Translations under genes and position numbers: made by a program
Origin: Candidatus Sungiibacteriota bacterium
Lineage (GTDB): Bacteria; Patescibacteria; Paceibacteria; Sungbacterales; SURF-37
Assembly (NCBI GenBank): GCA_016186145.1
Contig: JACPMF010000007.1
Span: 1 to 64,000 of the forward strand
DNA length: 64,000 nucleotides
Direction: 5' to 3'
Notes under the pieces: generated by a model
Seen by the model: only the letters and a program-made list of their open reading frames with translations
Told to the model about the DNA's origin: nothing
Database searches by the model: none
Part shown: positions 60,838-64,000 of the stretch, piece by piece
Numbering within the stretch: position 1 is the stretch's first letter
Layout of the letters: every line of letters starts with the position of its first letter

Positions 60838-61758
60838 TTACTCTCCCTTTTTCAACTCCTCGTCAGTAAGGTCATGGAACGAATCGGGGTGTTCAAGGTC
60901 GAATTTTGTCACATGCTGAAGATGATGCGGATCGAATCCCGCTTGACGGATTTCTTGGATCAGCGCGCGAAACTCCGCCCTGTCCTTAACTGCCGTTGCC
61001 CCGGCCCGGCGCGGAAGCTGGCGATCAAATACGATTTTTGATCCCCTCTTGACCTCTGCCCCGTTTCCCCGCCCATCGCTGTAAAACTGCGAGAGAACAA
61101 GGATGCGAGTGCCAACGTACACGGCCTCTTCAAGGTCGTGCGTGACAAAAAAAATCGTCATCTCGAACCGTTCCCAGAGTTCCAGCAAAAACACCTGAAG
61201 GTGTTCCCGCACTCCGGGGTCCAGCGCGCCAAACGGCTCGTCCATCAAAAGGATCTTCGGCTTCATGATCAGGGCTTGCGCCAGCGCTACCCGCTGCTGC
61301 ATGCCGCCGGAAAGCTCGTGAGGAAACTTATCTTTGTGTTCCGCAAGTTTGACTGCCTCGATGTAGAACATCGCTTCATCGTGAAATTCTCTACTCTTCC
61401 CAAGCGACCCCAGAATCCCATGCCCTAACCGCCTTCCAAAAACTACATTGTCAAACACCGTCAGAAACGGATAGAGCGAGTATTGCTGGTACACGATACC
61501 CCGGTCAACACTTGGGAAACCAACCGGCTTTCCACCGACCGAGACCTCGCCCGAAGTCGGGCGCTCTTCACCGAGAACCAATCGGAAAAGCGTTGACTTT
61601 CCGCACCCCGAGGGGCCGACCAAAGAACAAAGTTCTCCGCCGCGGACGGCGAGATCAACATTGTCAAGAACAACTTTCGGGCCATACGCCTTGTATACAT
61701 CCTTGAGAAAAAGCACGCTCGCCCTTCGAAGCTCGTCGGCCGTTTTGATCATCCTCAT
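60838..61758 (-). CDS. ABC transporter ATP-binding protein (NitT/TauT type)
   Basis: 306 residues from ATG 61758, 4 nt after the permease stop; an ATG 6 nt further in sits behind GATGAGG and may be the true start. Walker A LVGPSGCGKSTLFRLV, Q-loop QQYSLYPFLTVF, signature LSGGMQQRVALAQAL, Walker B ILLMDEPFGALDP, H-loop FFVTHDLEEAVYVG. Matches SsuB/TauB/NrtD. The C-terminal extension after residue 235 is longer than usual and may bind a regulator. Confidence 0.9.
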   Translation of the reverse strand: MRMIKTADELRRASVLFLKDVYKAYGPKVVLDNVDLAVRGGELCSLVGPSGCGKSTLFRLVLGEERPTSGEVSVGGKPVGFPSVDRGIVYQQYSLYPFLTVFDNVVFGRRLGHGILGSLGKSREFHDEAMFYIEAVKLAEHKDKFPHELSGGMQQRVALAQALIMKPKILLMDEPFGALDPGVREHLQVFLLELWERFEMTIFFVTHDLEEAVYVGTRILVLSQFYSDGRGNGAEVKRGSKIVFDRQLPRRAGATAVKDRAEFRALIQEIRQAGFDPHHLQHVTKFDLEHPDSFHDLTDEELKKGE

Positions 61759-61762
61759 CCCC

Positions 61763-62632
61763 CTATGACTCACGAACCACGAAATACCAGGGATACTTCC
61801 AACGCATATAAGTCCTTAACAGCCAATCTGCTGCAAAACCGAGAAATGTGATAAGCAAGACATACGGGATGATCACATCCATTGCCTGATAGCGGCGTAC
61901 GAGATAAATGCGGTATCCCAGCCCCTCGCTTGCCGCAAACGCTTCGGCGGCAAGGAGAAAAAGCCATGCCGGCCCTAAAGAGAGCCGGACAGATTCGATC
62001 AGCCGAGGCATTACTTGCGGAAAAACAACCCTATACACAACACCAAGCGGCGATGCCCCAAGAGTTAACGCCTTCGTAATGTGTTCTTTCGGAAGTTTGC
62101 ATGCGGCAAGATGCACATCAAGCGACATCACCCACGCCGTGCCGATGAAAATCAAAACAACTTTCACCGTCTCGTGAACGCCGAATGCAACCAAAAGAAT
62201 CGGGAGAATGGCAAGCGGCGGAACGATTGACAAAAATTTCGTAAACGGCAGAAGAAGCGCGCGAAACCCGGGGAAACATCCCTGATTCAACCCCAGGAAA
62301 AGAGCGCTAAGCGCGGCAAGCGCCATGCCCATGCCGAGGCGCCTCAAGCTTGAAAGAGTATCCTGAAGAAGAATGTAGTGCCCAGTGCGTAAATCTTCGG
62401 TTGCTACTAACTCCTTAACCGCTTCTGCCATTTTCATAACAGAGGGAAGATATTTATAGTCAGGATTCTCCTTAAGACGAATGTCAGATGCGATAAGATA
62501 AACGCTTACCAAAACAGCAAACGGTACCAAAGCGAGAAACCAGTTCAAATACCTCCCTGGTCCGGCATGAAGCCCCCAAAAGCACGGGTTTCTCCTGCGG
62601 CGTTCCCAGAAATTCATTAGCTTTTCTCGCAT
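61763..62632 (-). CDS. ABC transporter permease (NitT/TauT type)
   Basis: 289 residues from ATG 62632 behind GGAGG (a TTG at 62635 is closer to the site). BPD-type membrane protein, six helices: WFLALVPFAVLVSVYLIAS, GMGMALAALSALFLGLNQG, FLSIVPPLAILPILLVAFG, VVLIFIGTAWVMSLDVHLA, PAWLFLLAAEAFA, VIIPYVLLITFLGFAADWL. The EAA loop is A-L-T-L-G-A-S-P-L-G. First gene of a permease-ATPase operon; the substrate-binding protein is encoded separately upstream. Confidence 0.9.
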   Translation of the reverse strand: MREKLMNFWERRRRNPCFWGLHAGPGRYLNWFLALVPFAVLVSVYLIASDIRLKENPDYKYLPSVMKMAEAVKELVATEDLRTGHYILLQDTLSSLRRLGMGMALAALSALFLGLNQGCFPGFRALLLPFTKFLSIVPPLAILPILLVAFGVHETVKVVLIFIGTAWVMSLDVHLAACKLPKEHITKALTLGASPLGVVYRVVFPQVMPRLIESVRLSLGPAWLFLLAAEAFAASEGLGYRIYLVRRYQAMDVIIPYVLLITFLGFAADWLLRTYMRWKYPWYFVVRES

Positions 62633-62802
62633 CAATGCCTCCTGTTTTTCTTGTAAAGGTGCTTTTTCACTTTCGCGAGCATAACATAGAATTTAACAAG
62701 CGTCAAATTGACTTTAATAAACAGCTGTGGTACATATTACATATAGTTCCCTTTGTGTCGTGTCGGCGAAGGCGCAGACCCTAAAAACCCTGGAGGGTAG
62801 AC

Positions 62803-63060
62803 GTGAAAAGAGTTAACGTTACCGAAACCTTTGTTATCTTAATCGCCCTTGCGCTTGCTGGCTGCCACGGAGAAGAAGACTGGACAGGAGAAGTGCGGCT
62901 CACCAACGGCACGACCCTTTCCTGTCCTGCAAGTGTTGACTTCAGCGGGGACCCAATTTCTTGTTATCAAAGCTCAACCACTGAAAATCATACGCCGATT
63001 ACCGTCCCTCGCAACCAGGTTTCTGAAATCCTTGTACGAAATAAAAAGACCTTGAAATAG
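62803..63060 (+). CDS. Small lipoprotein
   Basis: 85 residues, GTG start with GGAGGG 8 nt upstream. Signal peptide with lipobox (VILIALALAGC, Cys at position 22) and a small mature domain GEVRLTNGTTLSCPASVDF with two Cys, perhaps a disulfide. Lies in opposite orientation between the permease gene and the substrate-binding-protein gene. Its own terminator follows. Confidence 0.72.
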   Translation: MKRVNVTETFVILIALALAGCHGEEDWTGEVRLTNGTTLSCPASVDFSGDPISCYQSSTTENHTPITVPRNQVSEILVRNKKTLK

Positions 63061-63068
63061 ATCAGCCG

Positions 63069-63097
63069 CGGTCCTCCAAAAAAGGACCGTTTTTTTA
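63069..63097 (+). terminator. Intrinsic terminator of the lipoprotein gene
   Basis: CGGTCCT-CCAAAAA-AGGACCG followed by seven T, 8 nt past the stop. Confidence 0.9.
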
Positions 63098-63098
63098 T

Positions 63099-63125
63099 AA
63101 AAAAGCCCCGCTATCAAAGCGGAGC
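63099..63125 (-). terminator. Intrinsic terminator of the substrate-binding-protein gene
   Basis: Minus-strand GCTCCGC-TTTGATA-GCGGGGC followed by TTTTTTATA, 24 nt past the stop at 63149. Back to back with the previous terminator. Confidence 0.85.
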
Positions 63126-63148
63126 GTAATCGTATCTAAAGAACTTCT

Positions 63149-64000
63149 TTACAGCTTCCCTTCAGCGGCAAGCTGTACGTATGTTGAATTGAACCGAAGC
63201 TTCACATTCTTGGAGTTGCCCATGACCGAGCCGTCAGGGAACTGAATCCCGACATGATCAGGCGACTTCCCCTTGTAAAGCCCCTTCTTGTGGGAGAACG
63301 TGCGCACGAGATCCATCGTGCGCTTCAGTTCCGGGCTCTTGGTGAAAGCCGCGGCATCAGCCGCCCGATAAAACATGGCAGTAGTCGCAAGCTGCGCTTC
63401 GAACTCTGCCGGCGTCGCACCGGCCTGCTTGGCCATGAATTCCCGAGCCTTCTTCGCCTCGGGACCCCGACCGGACATCACCGCCATGGTTTCGTACCAT
63501 GCCCCAACGAGCGCTCGCTTCACATTGTCAGGAGTATCAGTACGGACCACGAGCATGTCGATGATCTCGCCGGGAATCTTCGAAGAATCGAACACCATCT
63601 TCACCTTCGAATCGTTCCGCACCAGCATGAGGTGCGGGTTCCAGGTGACAATCGCCGCGTTCGGAGCGGAATCGTTTCGAAACGCAGCAACGATATCGGC
63701 CTCATCCGTATTCAGGAGAGTAACATCGCGCGGAGAAACACCGCCGCCGACAATCTCGAGCCCCCGGTAAAGGAGATACGTCGAGACAGAATCGTCGACG
63801 ATGTATGCCCGACGACCCTTCAGGTCGGCAAGCGTAGCGCCGTTACGAAGCACCACGCCGTCATTGCCATTTGAGAAGTCACCAACGATGAGAGCCGTCG
63901 AGTCGACGCCTCCAAGCGCAGGACCGATCAAAACGTCCATGTTTGTGATAGCGATGCCGCAGGCGTTCCCCGAAGCGTAACTGTCAATCGTTGCGCCATA
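63149..64000 (-). CDS. ABC substrate-binding protein (NitT/TauT type), 5' end beyond window
   Basis: At least 284 residues, open through the right edge; the ATG at 63940 is internal to the family, since the frame continues upstream with YASGNACGIAITNMDVLIGP. Typical SsuA/TauA/NrtA-like type 2 binding-protein features: LADLKGRRAYIVDDSVSTYL, VTLLNTDEADIVAAFRNDSA, IVTWNPHLMLVRNDSK, EIIDMLVVRTDTPDNVKRAL. Should deliver a small anion (sulfonate, nitrate, or similar) to the permease-ATPase pair. Signal peptide not visible in this window. Confidence 0.85.
   Translation of the reverse strand, partial: YGATIDSYASGNACGIAITNMDVLIGPALGGVDSTALIVGDFSNGNDGVVLRNGATLADLKGRRAYIVDDSVSTYLLYRGLEIVGGGVSPRDVTLLNTDEADIVAAFRNDSAPNAAIVTWNPHLMLVRNDSKVKMVFDSSKIPGEIIDMLVVRTDTPDNVKRALVGAWYETMAVMSGRGPEAKKAREFMAKQAGATPAEFEAQLATTAMFYRAADAAAFTKSPELKRTMDLVRTFSHKKGLYKGKSPDHVGIQFPDGSVMGNSKNVKLRFNSTYVQLAAEGKL

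Noticed and set aside
1..64000. Alternative genetic code (UGA as Gly, as in SR1/Gracilibacteria)
   Set aside because: TGA ends uvrB, porA, hicB and other genes at expected lengths, and no conserved ORF has an in-frame TGA.
1..64000. Prophage or plasmid segment
   Set aside because: No capsid, terminase, integrase, replication initiator or relaxase; the accessory features are small elements only.

Overview
The window looks like a piece of chromosome from a Candidate Phyla Radiation bacterium, most likely Parcubacteria/Patescibacteria. This is inference from gene content and style. The genes are compact housekeeping genes (recG, nth, cca, metG, single-chain glycyl-tRNA synthetase, murE, femAB, ruvA, uvrB, rpsT, holA, polA, tsaE). 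Next to them are families common in that group: an HTH-TM surface protein, DUF5671, DoxX, a Cas2/PaaX-like regulator and S23 four-helix proteins. TGA is an ordinary stop. The tRNA genes do not encode CCA, and a cca gene is present. No rRNA and no CRISPR array were found.

Layout. 1-4.2 kb: a surface-protein gene frameshifted by a 32-bp tandem duplication, an S23 element, a Cas2-like regulator, and nth bracketed by two copies of a GCGGAT-type palindromic element. 5-15 kb: a secreted repeat-type protein, recG with an in-frame nuclease insert, a methyltransferase, a DNRLRE secreted protein, and a CsoR-YHS-CopA copper operon. 15-21 kb: five tRNA or tRNA-like genes among structured repeats, cca, a Nudix-like protein and a TatD nuclease. 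21-31 kb: metG, PerM, M16 peptidase, hicAB, glycyl-tRNA synthetase and a membrane-anchored protein. 31-41 kb: an OmpA-like protein, MFS transporter, YkuK, an exonuclease-WYL fusion, DUF192, DoxX, a hydrolase, an rRNA/tRNA methyltransferase and a second hicAB. 41-49 kb: a PHP protein, a pyruvate-type ferredoxin oxidoreductase operon, and cell wall and recombination genes (murE, femAB, ruvA). 49-57 kb: uvrB with a GIY-YIG element at its 3' end, a RelE-type module, rpsT, holA, a response regulator and a histidine kinase. 57-64 kb: polA, another S23 element, tsaE and a NitT/TauT-type ABC importer that runs off the right edge.

The most striking signal is not one gene but a layer of palindromic elements. 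Several families have inverted termini. Some copies are short and empty; others carry a small ORF (GxxExxY PD-(D/E)XK nuclease, S23 four-helix protein, GIY-YIG nuclease). They sit between genes, next to start codons and around tRNAs. They also lie in frame inside coding sequences: a 158-residue GxxExxY domain between helicase motifs of RecG, and 10-35 residue repeat-encoded peptides in RecG, TatD, MetRS, GlyRS, MurE, FemAB, RuvA and UvrB. At uvrB a GIY-YIG element appears to supply a substitute 3' coding end, and the apparent original end is left stranded downstream. These are readings of the sequence; mobility has not been shown.

Two styles of expression coexist. Many housekeeping genes have a -10 box 6-8 nt before the start codon, which predicts leaderless mRNAs. 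A set of small secreted, membrane or unknown genes, and the metabolic operons, have strong AGGAGG-type ribosome sites, and several have their own intrinsic terminators.
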